Shown here piece after piece: positions 1-11,278 of a stretch of 64,000 nucleotides of DNA. The notes beneath the pieces were generated by a model. The model was not told the origin of the DNA. It saw only the letters and a program-made list of their open reading frames with translations, and searched no databases. This DNA comes from Apostichopus japonicus. Lineage: Eukaryota; Echinodermata; Holothuroidea; Aspidochirotida; Stichopodidae. A program made the position numbers and the translations under genes. Location of the stretch: NCBI RefSeq assembly GCF_037975245.1, contig NC_092576.1, positions 3,159,501 through 3,223,500 on the forward strand. The letters are read 5' to 3'. Numbering within the stretch: the first letter of the stretch is position 1; every line of letters starts with the position of its first letter.

Positions 1-2747
1 ACAAGCTTAGCTGCTTTATTGGTTGTTTACATTCTTTCATATAAAGTTGACTCGTTTTCTCTCAACGTTAATACACAATTAGACTGTTTCGTGTTAACGG
101 TGCTAATAAATGAAAGTGAAATGATTCAATGTGCCCAAATAACATCGATCCAAATAGTCTTACCGTCCGACTCAATTAATGTTGAGGTAAATGTGGTAAA
201 GTTTCGTAATGTTTCGATATGTATATCGTTACCGTACTTCATTCGATCAAGTTTTCTTTCAACTAACCAAGTTGAAAATTTTGAAATTTTCCATACTGAC
301 GTTCCCTATGTGAATAATACTAATAATTCGGCAACACAAGCACACATACAAAACACTTTTGAGTTTACCGACTGAAATTGTCAATGTCTTGCTAAAGTAA
401 ACATGATATGCGAGATTGCATTTTAATTGTAGATATCTATTACAGAGGAACAATATTCACAAAACTTCACAAGTAATGCAATCCTGACCCATCTCTACCC
501 TCAATTTTTTTTCGTCATTTTTGCTGTGAGTCTAAAATGGCTCGAGAACTGTGTCTAGCAAATGATAGTAAATATCCATAATTAAACACCCAAATTTCAG
601 TCTCCTTCAAATACCGTTTTAATACACAGTTGTCTCGATTGGTCACACACCAAATATGGTGCCAATGAAAATGTTTTGACGGAAAGTTGTACTCGCAAGT
701 CTTTAAATTAAGCTATAATGGCCTGGCTGAGTTCTGATTGTATTTAACTGACTGATATTCAAGTGTGAGCGGGAAATAACTGTTACGATATTTGCTTTTT
801 GAAAATTACAAATAAGGTTTTGTTTTCTGTCTTGAGTATGTACACAGCGACTTCAACAAAAAAATAATACGGCGATTAATTGACCAATACGGATTGGTAC
901 GCTGGTACGCAGTATTATATATGTACGGTGATTTTGTTCTGATTTATATATAGCCGAAGTCTCAAAGTATATTTGAAGCTTGAGAGAGAGATCGAGATGT
1001 AAGTTGATTTGATTCAAGGTGTTAAAATTCTGGAGTCTGCGTGGTTGCTGTAAGTCTATACCGTTATTACTAGCTTAGTTAAGCCTGTGTGAAGTCAAAA
1101 ATATGCTTACTAAAGTTAACTAATTGTTTTAATAAATCCAATTCTTGTTAATAAGCAAAGCTATTTCAATCACTTTGGGACAATTTTCTATTGCCAATAC
1201 CACTCTTCATCCTGGCCACCAGCATTATGCTTTGAGAAAATGGGACCATTAAGAAAGGTCACCTAAGAAAGAACCTAGGCACGCAAAAACAAACTTCTTG
1301 ACTGATCAACTCTCAGCCCCATTTCCATTGCATCGAGACTGTGACTATGTTTATCGCCTAATGTTTATCACGAGTCCCTTACAAAGATATACCTTTTAAG
1401 AAATACAGATGGCAGCTTGACCAGTTCGTAACGTTTATCTGATAGTATTGTGCATTCTAACTGTTCAAAATGTCAGAAACTTGTTCAATGAAGACAATTG
1501 TAAAGCGACCGACCCATGCAAATACTGCAACATTCCTAACACTTTAATGCCGCATTTAACTTGTATCTGCTTGTATGCATATAGTAGTTATATTATTAGA
1601 GCGGCTTGTCTTGAAATAAACACACACAGCCAAAACCTTTGCTATCCGGCAAAATAACGGATTACGCAAAATGCTACACTGAAGAAAAGTTATTGCTATT
1701 CCCCACTCCCTCTCTTTGTATCTCCCTGTCAAAAGTCTGGAACGACAGACAAATGAGAAATAACATCAGTTTATAAAATAGTATGCAGACGTTTGTATTG
1801 CTGTTAAACTTGTCTTCCATTTGTTTACATTTCTTCTGTTACAAATTAAAGATTCGTAGTTTAATATTACCAAAGTTATTCATATTCGAGATTATCAATT
1901 CTCATTCTCGAGAAAAGAATTATATTGAAAACAACGCAATTAGTTAAGAAGATTCTATCATTTACATTAATTTCTGAATCATTTACCACTGTAAACTTGT
2001 TTGATTGTATAGAAATGTGAAAGAGGAAAACAAATACTTGATATCTATATCACTTTAATGGAAAACTTGTTTACATTTAAAAATCCACTTGATTATTGTA
2101 GATTTGGACTTTGTACTTCCAATCATTGAGTCTTATGATGCATTGCGGGCGGGCACGCCGACGCCATTTTGTGAGCTACAAAATACTGATTCCAGAGCAA
2201 ACTCGGTACTTTTTTGGGGGAAATATATTCGATATCCCAACGTCTCATCTAACCAAGACGAATGTTGTACATCAGGTAAATTTAACCATATTGTTACTTC
2301 AGTTTGAGGACATAAATTATAACGTACTAAAATACTGTAATTGCGTAACACTGCAGACAAGATCAACCTCGTTAAGTACACTGTGCGACTGCATCAATGT
2401 TAGGATGGTTTGTTATGCGGTAAGATCAACGATGGTTTAAGGCAGCTTCATGTTTATTAAAACATTTCGTGTCATCGATCTCCAACAAGAAACTTACTAC
2501 AAGAAGATGTTGCATGATAAATTCGTCACAATATCTGTTATCCTGTCAGAATATGTACCACAAGCCAAAAACATGACTGTGGGGGAAGGGGGGAGGGAAA
2601 AATATTGTCCCAGTTATAAGAATCAGAATATATAAGTTAACCTAACATTTATGTTGATATATGACTATATTCTGTGGTAGATTTTTATCAAATGAATTTA
2701 ATTTAATTTTTACTAGTCTGACTTAAATATTTTCTTCCTTGTCTCAG
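1..2747. other. Upstream flank of NLR1, no supported gene
   Basis: AT-rich sequence whose short open frames show no recognisable motif and no consistent splicing into NLR1. The NACHT exon of NLR1 begins with two bases before its ATG, so a 5' exon could lie here. Donor-like GTAAGT sites occur near 996, 1049 and 2418, but the only in-phase candidate I tested (about 2357-2418) contains an in-frame stop. Confidence 0.5.
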
Positions 2748-4246
2748 AAATGGAGCAACAGCTCATTAGCGAGCTTAAGGAAGCTTATCGTCGCCTATAC
2801 GAATACCACCATTCGACAACACCACTACCGGCTAAATCAGTGAATAATGTATTCATAGATGGTGGTATTGAATGTTTAGTAAACAGCACTGGAAATATTG
2901 AAAAGTGGGAATCTTTGGAAAATTATCAAAGTATTAGATTAGATCCGAGAGTTAAATCAAATCGTCGTATCATAGAGGCAGGACCTGGATGTGGCAAGAC
3001 AGCTTTGACTGTTCAACTTGCCCGTGATTGGTCCATTGGTGGACCAGGATCAAGTTTAAATGACGTGAAAGTTTTGATTGTAATGAAAATTTGTGAACTG
3101 GTAGGAGTGACTACAATTTATGAATGTATTAAACAGTCGTTACAATCTGACTCAAAACTAACTGTTGATAACATTAAAGAGGTTCTCCGCCAAACTTCTT
3201 CTGTGTTATTTGTTTTGGATGGTGTCGATGAATATCTTGGTTATGGCAGCAAAGTAAATATTGACATCTTGGCTATTATTGAAAAGGAAATGTTTCCACA
3301 CTTTGAAGTTGTCCTAACAACACGTTCGCCATTTGTACATAAGAGATACTCCAAAGATGTTAAACGTATTCGTCTAACTGGATTCGACAGGCTTACTCAA
3401 GATAAGTATCTTCGTAAAGTTGTAACGAAAGATGATGATGATGATGCAACAGAGAGAATCAAAGAATCTCTCCAGGATAATCCCATTCTTGGAGATCTCT
3501 GTCGGGTTCCAGTCTTCTTCATTATATACGCACATATTACACATGATAACGACATGATAAAACGATACACAACAATGACGGGTTACTTTCGTAACATGAT
3601 ATCATATTTCCACGATCATTTCAAGAGAAAGTTTCACAAGCACAATCAACATACACACGTTGATGAGGAGTCTAATCATACGAAGCTTAACGAGGTAGCT
3701 TTTGAAAGCCTGGTTGGATATTCCACTGAGTCTTGGACTAGAGACTACCTCTGTACAATTCTAGGACATGATTTTTTCGATCAATATTTACGTATTGGAA
3801 TCTTTGTTGAAGTTCGTGAGAAAAAATCTGCAGCTGCAAAGTTAGCAAGAAAAGTCAGATTTAATCATAGTTTGTTCTGTGAATGGTATGCGGCAAATTA
3901 CGTTGTGGATGTTATTGCAAAACTTGGCAGTAAATTTGAAACCTCTAGAGACGAATACTTAATTGAGTTGTTAGAGGATTTATATCCATCTGATTATCAG
4001 CACCTTTATCGATTTGTCTGTGGAATATACCCGGACATAGCTAAACACATTATACACTACATCCGAGGTATGGAAGGCAGCGAAGAATTTACAATTCTCT
4101 GTCTCCTGGAGCAGATTGGGAGCAGTCACGCTGTTATGGAAACTGTGAAAGAGCTCTGTTCTAAACCCATCCATTTATCACATGTAGACAGCAAACTGCT
4201 CCAGAGGTCAACGCTACAGATACTGGCTATAGCCTCTCATCACAAG
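2748..4246 (+). CDS. NLR1 exon 1: NACHT domain
   Basis: Encodes 499 aa from the ATG at 2750. Residues 1-70 form a helical lead-in. Walker A is at residues 78-84 (GPGCGKT), followed by a conserved helix (LTVQLARDW). Walker B is at 153-162 (LFVLDGVDEY), with the acidic DGxDE typical of NACHT. A sensor-1-like TTR follows near residue 188, then the helical segment with ILGDLCRVPVFF. The last 40 residues (VKELCSK...QRSTLQILAIASHHK) are the helical tail that NLR2 reuses as a separate exon at 36030-36149. The acceptor is CTCAG at 2743-2747 and the donor is AAG/gtacga, phase 0. The frame stays open to a stop at 4273, so an unspliced read-through would end there. All nucleotide-binding residues look intact. 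Confidence 0.92.
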
Positions 4247-6587
4247 GTACGAATTAAAGAAACCCTTACATAAATCTTATCTTCATATCTTAACTTGCAA
4301 TATAAGAACGATATGATTTGATAAATAACCTTGCACAGGGGTAAAATAGGAACTTTGTAATGCTGATCAGTGTCATTATAATAAAAGAGGACACCCATAT
4401 ACTAGACTTAAATATAAGCCTCGAATATAACTTAATAATACATTTTCTGCATTTCAGGTTACAGTATCACGTTTAATGCTGCATGAAGCCGTTGACTCGG
4501 TAGATGTTTCTAGAAATGAAATTGCACTTACTTCCGGCCTTCGTCTATCATCTCAAACTACTCTCGGTCAACTCTGGATTGAGATGACTGCAAACAATTG
4601 GACAGAGAAAAACTTGCAGGATCTATTCATCTATGCAGCCAGTTGTGAAAACTTATGCTCAGTCGCGTTAGTACTAAATTTGTCAGTGCATTTTACAAGA
4701 ATTTCAGTTCATTCACAGACCTTTCTAGAGAATTATCAAATGTTGTTTGTATCAGCTGGTGTAAGACTGTTTTAGAAAGTGTCAAAACAACACAATGAGA
4801 ATTTAGCAATACGGGATCGTATGCTCGATTCCGTCATCAACCGATAATTACCAATGAAGTTACTAAATTAATTATTGTTTCTGCTCTCGTAAAACAACGA
4901 AATACACATTTATTAACTGTAAGTAATGCAAGATTTTCAGCACCCATGGAGTAGACCAATACTAAAACATGTTCCTTAATGAAGCTGTTAGATTAACGAC
5001 TTACGTTGAGAACATGTGCGTGTTCATTTACAGGCTTAGCGCACTGTCGACCAACATAAAAATCATAGAAGGAACTCTCATATCAGTAATATATAACATA
5101 TAGTAACATATCCCATATTTAATATATTTAGGACATTATTAGTCCTTAATTGAACAATTTGTTTCAAATGATATTATTTCATATGGATTTATTTCTGTTG
5201 TATGTCTTTCTTTACATCTATAGATTTTCATTCTGCTTAATGCCTCGTCGTTTTAGTGACGTTTCCAGTCTATCAACGCTTCATGAAAAGAAAGTGCAAG
5301 GTATTCGCATCATATATCATTGGTATTGCCAGAGTAACCGAAACATAATATACCGGGTAACCTGTATCGACATAATACTTCCTAGAAGTTGTATATGAGT
5401 TGACAATAATAACAAACATCTTTGTAAAGGCTTAGTGTAATACATGTTTGTTACTTGCGAATGATGTTATCATACGGTGGCATACGTTTAATCATTATAT
5501 TTGTGTCTCCCGTATAATTAAGTCAATGTTTTTCTATTAATTCGTAGTTCTGTGGTATCCTTCACTCGTCTCCTTTCGTCTAAATCTACAAACTGGTTTT
5601 TGGGAGGTAAGTTGTATTCCAGAAACAAATTTTCTCACTTTAACTACGTATTTAAGTACAAGATTTATTGTATGTCATTTCATTGTATCTCTTTTGTTAG
5701 GTTTTCATTTATATGTTTTAGGACCGCCAACAATAAATACAAGTTATCATACAAGTATATAAAAGAATGAACAAAGGCCGTCTTCTTCTATATCAAGGAT
5801 CGCAAGTATATGATGGTATATTTACATTGTAATATTAACATTCTAGTAAACATCTACAAAGTAATCATATGGTAATACGGAATGCTTTAACCAATACATT
5901 TTTCGAAAAATTCACAAACCATGGCTTTAGGAATGCACTTGAGTTAAAGGGAGACGAAGGTTTCAGTTAACCCAATCTGTTAAATATCATCGCTACTTTG
6001 AAAACTCATTTCATTCTGTGTCGTTTTATAGCACACGAGTGGCAGCCAGATGACAGACGAGGAACTTGAAAGGGAGGTATGTGAAATAGTCTCAATGCTG
6101 CTATAGTATCCTTTGCTATCTGTTATAGGATTGTGGGAGACAGTCCCACAACCCCTCTCGTTGTACATAACAGTTTAATGTAATGTATATGTAAAGAGTG
6201 TATATAGAAGACTAGTCACTACATATCGTATCATCGTGTACGGAAGAGAGTACATTAATAGTTTACCAGTAAGCAGAATAAATGATACGTTATAGGCATT
6301 ACTTAGGTACTATGAGTTTATTACAGACATATTGTAATAAGAAACAAACATAGCTACTACGTCTCCATGCTCAAACGCGGTGATGATTCAAATATCCGTA
6401 TATATGTTGGTGTAATGCTGAGTAAATAAACAATTTGCTTCTCGTCATTAATGCATTATTACAAACATGGCTTACAAAAATGTCAAAAGTATTCATAAAT
6501 GTATAAAAATGTTAATATAATGTATTGTTATTGATTTTGGTTCTTTTTCAGATTACAATGTGCAAAGAAATGTATCCATCCTTATAA
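2748..6587 (+). CDS. NLR1: complete NACHT-domain NLR-like receptor, six exons
   Basis: Gene-level entry, join 2748-4246, 4458-4666, 5224-5300, 5548-5606, 6032-6076, 6552-6587. All introns are GT-AG and every junction keeps frame. Translating from the ATG at 2750 gives about 640 aa ending at TAA 6585-6587. NACHT proteins are cytosolic STAND-type NTPases that oligomerise after sensing danger or microbial signals. Here the NACHT core is followed by a C-terminal region built from small exons with LRR-like hydrophobic spacing. No CARD, Death or Pyrin domain is visible upstream, so the effector partner is unknown. The exon cassette (209, 77, 59, 45 and 36 nt) recurs twice in NLR2, which strongly supports the model. 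The start is uncertain because the sister exon in NLR2 is entered from an upstream coding exon in the same phase. Confidence 0.85.
4458..4666 (+). CDS. NLR1 exon 2: LRR-like C-terminal exon
   Basis: Enters in phase 0 after TTTCAG and leaves in phase 2 at GC/gttagt, 209 nt. It encodes VTVSRLMLHEAVDSVDVSRN followed by IALTSGLRLSSQTTLGQLWI. The pattern L-x-S-G-L-x-L-x-x-x-x-x-L matches the NLR2 exons at 25073 (LLESGLCLPPLSSLEKI) and 49995 (LYSGLSLPIITSIEMM), each 206 nt with the same phases. The frame runs open to 4775, but the matching exon at 5224 favours splicing at 4666. Confidence 0.8.
5224..5300 (+). CDS. NLR1 exon 3: small C-terminal exon
   Basis: 77 nt between ctatag and gtattc, phase 2 in and phase 1 out. 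It encodes (A)FSFCLMPRRFSDVSSLSTL and a short basic end. The NLR2 exon at 34023-34099 has exactly the same length and phases (FFNCELPEFIRPG), and 54394-54464 is a 71-nt relative (VFSRCLLPSSIPSSALSGLK). Conserved pattern: F-x-x-C-x-[LM]-P. Confidence 0.78.
5548..5606 (+). CDS. NLR1 exon 4: small C-terminal exon
   Basis: 59 nt between ttcgtag and gtaagt, phase 1 in and phase 0 out. It encodes VLWYPSLVSFRLNLQTGFWE. It parallels VLWPSHVSQLDLQSGEWRK (35053-35108) and the VFWEPYGYG...LNLKTGRW exon (57557-57654) in NLR2. Conserved pattern: V-[LF]-W ... L-[ND]-L-[QK]-[TS]-G-x-W. Confidence 0.78.
6032..6076 (+). CDS. NLR1 exon 5: 15-residue acidic exon
   Basis: 45 nt between ttatag and gtatgt, phase 0 on both sides. 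It encodes HTSGSQMTDEELERE. The 48-nt NLR2 exon at 59541-59588 (LKSVGDKLTDADYAKE) has the same phase, position and a shared LTD/MTD core. Confidence 0.7.
6552..6587 (+). CDS. NLR1 exon 6: terminal exon with stop
   Basis: Acceptor ttttcag at 6545-6551, then ITMCKEMYPSL and TAA at 6585-6587. It enters in phase 0 directly after the DEELERE exon. No clear AATAAA was identified close downstream. No counterpart was found for NLR2 inside the window. Confidence 0.65.
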   Translation: MTMCKEMYPSL

Positions 6588-9500
6588 TGGGCATTGACTA
6601 TTATACAAGGACGCAGTGCAATTATCATCAAAGAACGCGACTTCTTCTTATACATATCCCATTTATCTGGAACATGACTACTAATTGCAGTTAACTGTTA
6701 ATGTACTTTCTATAATTCAAAGATGCAGTAGAGTTATTTTATTTATTATGTACCTCTTAAGAAAGTTAAATTTGATTCAAATAAGAAGGGATTTACACCT
6801 AAGAACACCGTATTGCTCTCAGAGTGATGAAGTCATAGTTTAACATCCGTAAAAGACTGGAACAATTCAACACAACTTAAAGCGACGCCGATGACGACTG
6901 ACGAGATACCTGAATTGTTTTCCACAACGCTTTCAACATGATCAATATTTATGATCTTACAGGGTGAAAGAATCGTTGATGATCGGTTTTACATTTAAGT
7001 CTGGAGTACTGTATCTATGTGGTCAAGTGAGAAATATGATTTTTTGAGATTGGCGAATGATATTTAACTCAATCATCGTGATGTTGGTTTTTGAGACTAG
7101 GATGGCTCTGTGTATTTGTCGTAACGATGATGTTTCTGTTATTTTCAGTGCATATAAGTGTAAGCCTTTCTTACCGTAATTTTCCAAATTTAGGTTCTGA
7201 TTTGTTCCTTCATGGTATACAAGATTGACCATTACACACCCTAGATAAGTGAGTAGTTAAGGTTCTGCAAGAGAATGACTTATCTATCAATTCCATCTCT
7301 ATGCTAAGAAAGCGGGTTATTTAGCGATTCGTTTTTGTACCTATGAAATAGTTTACCAGGCCAATATCGAACTAAGTTTAATGACTTAACAAGCGCTCTG
7401 GCACCATGTGTGGCAAGAAAAGGACAGTTTTAGTTCTGGATGATGAAATTAAGTGGAACATATTCTAAGCATTGTGGTGAATTTTTAAATGTATCTTTAT
7501 GCTCGACATTACGTTAGGGCTGAATGTTTTGTACCAAACTGAAATTGAAACAAAGCAGTTGTGATATCAAAAGATGCTCACTAATATATACAACTTTCTT
7601 TGACGAAATTGGGATGCCTTAGCATATGAATATTATAGTATGTGAGGTGTTGATACTTCACAACTTCTTAAGCAAAGTTGGAATCTTATCCAATCCAAGG
7701 TCAAAACAACATCAATTTAACAAAACAAATTTGTTGTCAGTTTGCAACTATGACATCACAACTGTTTGCTTCAAATCCATTTATGGTACAAACTGTGACA
7801 ATGTTAACTCTCAACATCTCAAAAACGCCAAGTAGCAAATTTAGCAAATTTCACCAGTTTGCTTGGTATATGTTCCTTTTTATTAGTCATACACATAATT
7901 TCTTCTAGACAAACATATTAAAATCAGATTCCTATGTTCTCATATTAATCGTGGTTTATTTAGATCTTTAAATTAAAGGAATTTGATACTACAGATTGCA
8001 TCTCCTTAATTTTTACCATAAATACACATAAAGTACACAGAGTATCAAAAATAGTAATTGTCAAATATTGTATAGATATTAGCGGTCTCGATTAATGGTT
8101 TAAAGGAACCATGTTGTATCGTCTACTCTTGCCTTTTCCAACCTCTCGCGTAAAGGTTAATATAAAGGAATAAACTCAACAAGATACTTTCCCATTAAGA
8201 CTCCCACTTTATGGAGTAATACACATGTAGCATAAACTGCAGCTGATTACGTAATCGTACGAGATATTTACAAACTAGAAATAGTTCTGTCATTCAAGTG
8301 TTGCTTTTTCATTGTTTCTCGTCTTTCTTTTGTTTATATTTGATGACTTACGTTTAATCTCCAGATGGCTCTTTGTGTAAATCTGTTATAAACTTCACCT
8401 GCTAATGTACTTACACAAATGATTAAATGACTTCCAGAGTAAGTATATATTTACTTCTAAAGCAAGTTCTTAACCATTTCCATTACTGGAACCTCTTAGC
8501 AATTAAGAGAAAAAAACATCTTTCCATCATTTAAATTTAGACATGGATCCAGGGCGTACCTACTCGTATGTTATACTTGTTCGTTATATGATATTGGCTA
8601 ATATTCATATCAAAGTATACAACAACAAAAACTAAAAATATGTTTAATCTTGGTAAATCTGTATTTTTTTTATGTATTTTGTTTATGACGTAGATACTCA
8701 AATTATCTAAAGACAGCATTTGTTTCTTATAATAGGAACTCGGTGTAGCTTTAACATAAAATACGTCGTGTATTTCTACCACGCTTTTCCTATTCAACGT
8801 TTAGTGTCATTATATATGAAATGCTGTTCTCTGCATTTCCTTTGAATATTTTCATTGTGACGGCGCTGATTGTCCAATATATTGGCCTTACTAAATATTA
8901 GCTTGTGTCTCGTGATTTTCATTTTGCTAACATTAAGTTAGATAATTCAAAATAGTTTAAATAAAATATGAACTCATTTTGAATAACGGAGTCTATTATA
9001 AAAGTGGGAAGTTACATTAACTTGATCATACAAAGTGGAGTTTCTGCATTGATACAATACGTTGCATCTGCAGAAGGCTATTAATAAAATTACAAATACA
9101 TATGTTGCAACCAATTTCGTCACAACGCCCATTTTTGTGACATCAACCTGTTTTGACACATACATCGCGCACTTTAGTCACATTTCAGCATCCTCGAAAG
9201 TATCAAGACACGTATTCACCCTTTTTTTCATGGTCATATAGTGTACATATTATTGCTGTTTCACATGATTTTTGGAGGCAGTTTTCGAAAGCGCCTTCAA
9301 CTTCATGTTCCCCATATTTACACAAGGTTGACCCAAGGTTTCTGAATCGGCAGCCTTGAAAGTACCAGGAAACATCGTGAAACCTTCGTCCCCGAATCGA
9401 GATCGGAATCCTCAGTTCAGCCTCAACTAAATGCCTCATTATTGATGTGCCATTATATAATTACGTAATAATTCACCAGCAATTTCAGCAAAGAAATAGT

Positions 9501-9753
9501 GCAGTTGCACACTCCTTCTCTTCCATCAACACAATAGTACACGATCCACACAAAAAGAAGAGTACAAGCCTTCTTCGTTTCTCAGTTAATACTTTATCTG
9601 AATCACAATTAATGATTGACAGACAAATGCAGCAGCAGAAAAAGACGAAATATCTTTCCAATGAAAATGTATTATCTTAAAACTAGTACGTCACGGCATT
9701 GATTATTGGCTGTGTAAGTATTATTGACTATGTGAAATAGAAAGTGAGACACA
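6588..9753. other. Intergenic, no supported gene
   Basis: 3' flank of NLR1 and AT-rich spacer. Short open frames on both strands (for example near 7023-7232, 7626-7908 and 8537-8797) have no motif and no splice partners. No clear repeat boundaries were seen. Confidence 0.5.
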
Positions 9754-11278
9754 AGCAGTGTTCGACTTATGGCCAAAAAATTGCATAGCAACAAATTTCG
9801 ACAATTGCTATACAATATTTTTGTTGCATAGCAGTTCCCCAATATTGAATAGCAGTTTTGAAATTACCACAAAACGGACCATATGTTGGCGATCAATGTA
9901 TTAACTACAAAATGTTTGTTTATTATTATTATTTATACTAGTGTTGCTATTTGCAATATCGGCAGCATATCGGTATCGGTAAAATTTTGCCTAATTGCCG
10001 ATAACAGCAAACCGATATTGAACTTTTCTTTTTAACAGCAGAGCTACCTGTACTTATTTATACTTGCAATGATTTGTTAATCTGCCCAAGACGATCCATT
10101 TCTTTAGCTTAGTTAAACTCAGATTCATTTTCGATTAATATCCATGGAAACCTGACTCACCGTAACATCTCAGTAAAAACACGTCTACGGCGCGCGAATA
10201 TAACCAATGACCTTCGTGAACCTTGGCCTACACACAACATTAGTGCAGCATATATACACTGTACTAACCATTCATTTCCTCAAAGGCCTCGTGAAAACCT
10301 TGAACATGATGCATACAGTAACTGCACAGTTCAGCAGTGTTGGAAAACCTTGTTCAATTTCCCGCGAACACTCTGCCGATTTCCCGCCGGTGTTCGCCTA
10401 CCTAGCATGCATAACGTGCGAGCATAAAGGCGTGGTGTCCAGGGGCCCGTCTTAAGGCTATGGTGGGGTCATGGGGTAGAACCCCTCGTGGGGTTCCTGG
10501 GGGGCGAAAGCCCCCGAAAATTGTTGTCATTTTTTGCGATGTCTGGCGATGAAAAAATTCGCAGTTGAGGATGCAAAATACTGACAACTTTTTTTATTTA
10601 AATTGTCACGAAACTGATGAAAATTTTAAAATGACAAGTTAAAGTAGCTATATTATGTTATAAAATGAAAAGAGATTTAATCTGTCTTTCAATCTTTAAA
10701 AAGTGCAACTTACAGTTCAACTTCCGATATTATGAAACAAACAAAGTTCAGCAAAGCCCCGTTTCTAGACTGCCTAACAATGAATAGCTTGCACTATGCA
10801 TACATTTTTACAACTGCAGTGTTTAACCCTATACCCAACTACTGTACCACGGTACATGTGCTGAGAATTTGCCCAGGTAACTTCCCAACAACTGTGAGCT
10901 CATCCCCTGTGTAACACCTGTTTGTTAACATTTTTTTGGCACGTTGCCAGGGAGTTTAGTTACGTGAGATCCGTAACCGCCGAGGTGGTTAGGCTATTTG
11001 CTTTACACTTAACTATGGTAGGATAATATTTTTTCAGGTTTTTTTTCGCTATACGGTCAAGTGAATAAGTTGTACATTGAGTATAAACTCAATAAATTAT
11101 AACTTCTACATTGTGATCGACAGTTCGTAAGTTAAGGTTTGAGTGTTTGCTCCCAAATCTGACTAGGAATTTGTATCGCACAAATCGGCACAATGTGCGA
11201 TGCTGATTTGGAAACGTCTCGCAAGTTTGTCGTTTTGGATCGCATTTTGCGATGCGATACCGGAAAAATCGAACACTG
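9754..11278. mobile_element. Non-autonomous or decayed hAT-like DNA transposon
   Basis: The left end starts CAGTGTTCGA and the right end finishes TCGAACACTG, a perfect 10-bp terminal inverted repeat. The element is flanked by a perfect 8-bp direct repeat GACACAAG (9746-9753 and 11279-11286), the target duplication expected of hAT transposons. It is 1525 bp long and no transposase frame is visible. The middle (about 10440-10560) holds a G/C-rich segment unlike its AT-rich surroundings, possibly debris of another element. Confidence 0.88.

Noticed and set aside
19-375. 118-codon open frame at the window start
   Set aside because: No ATG at its listed start, no motif, AT-rich composition and no splice partners.
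2089-2440. Overlapping frames of 72-109 codons upstream of NLR1 as possible N-terminal exon
   Set aside because: The acceptor and donor can be drawn, but the candidate exons either hit a stop in the required phase or show no death-fold features.
10975-11000. GCCGAGGTGGTTAGG, resembling a tRNA or SINE A box
   Set aside because: No B box, cloverleaf or tail could be found, and it lies inside the hAT-like element.
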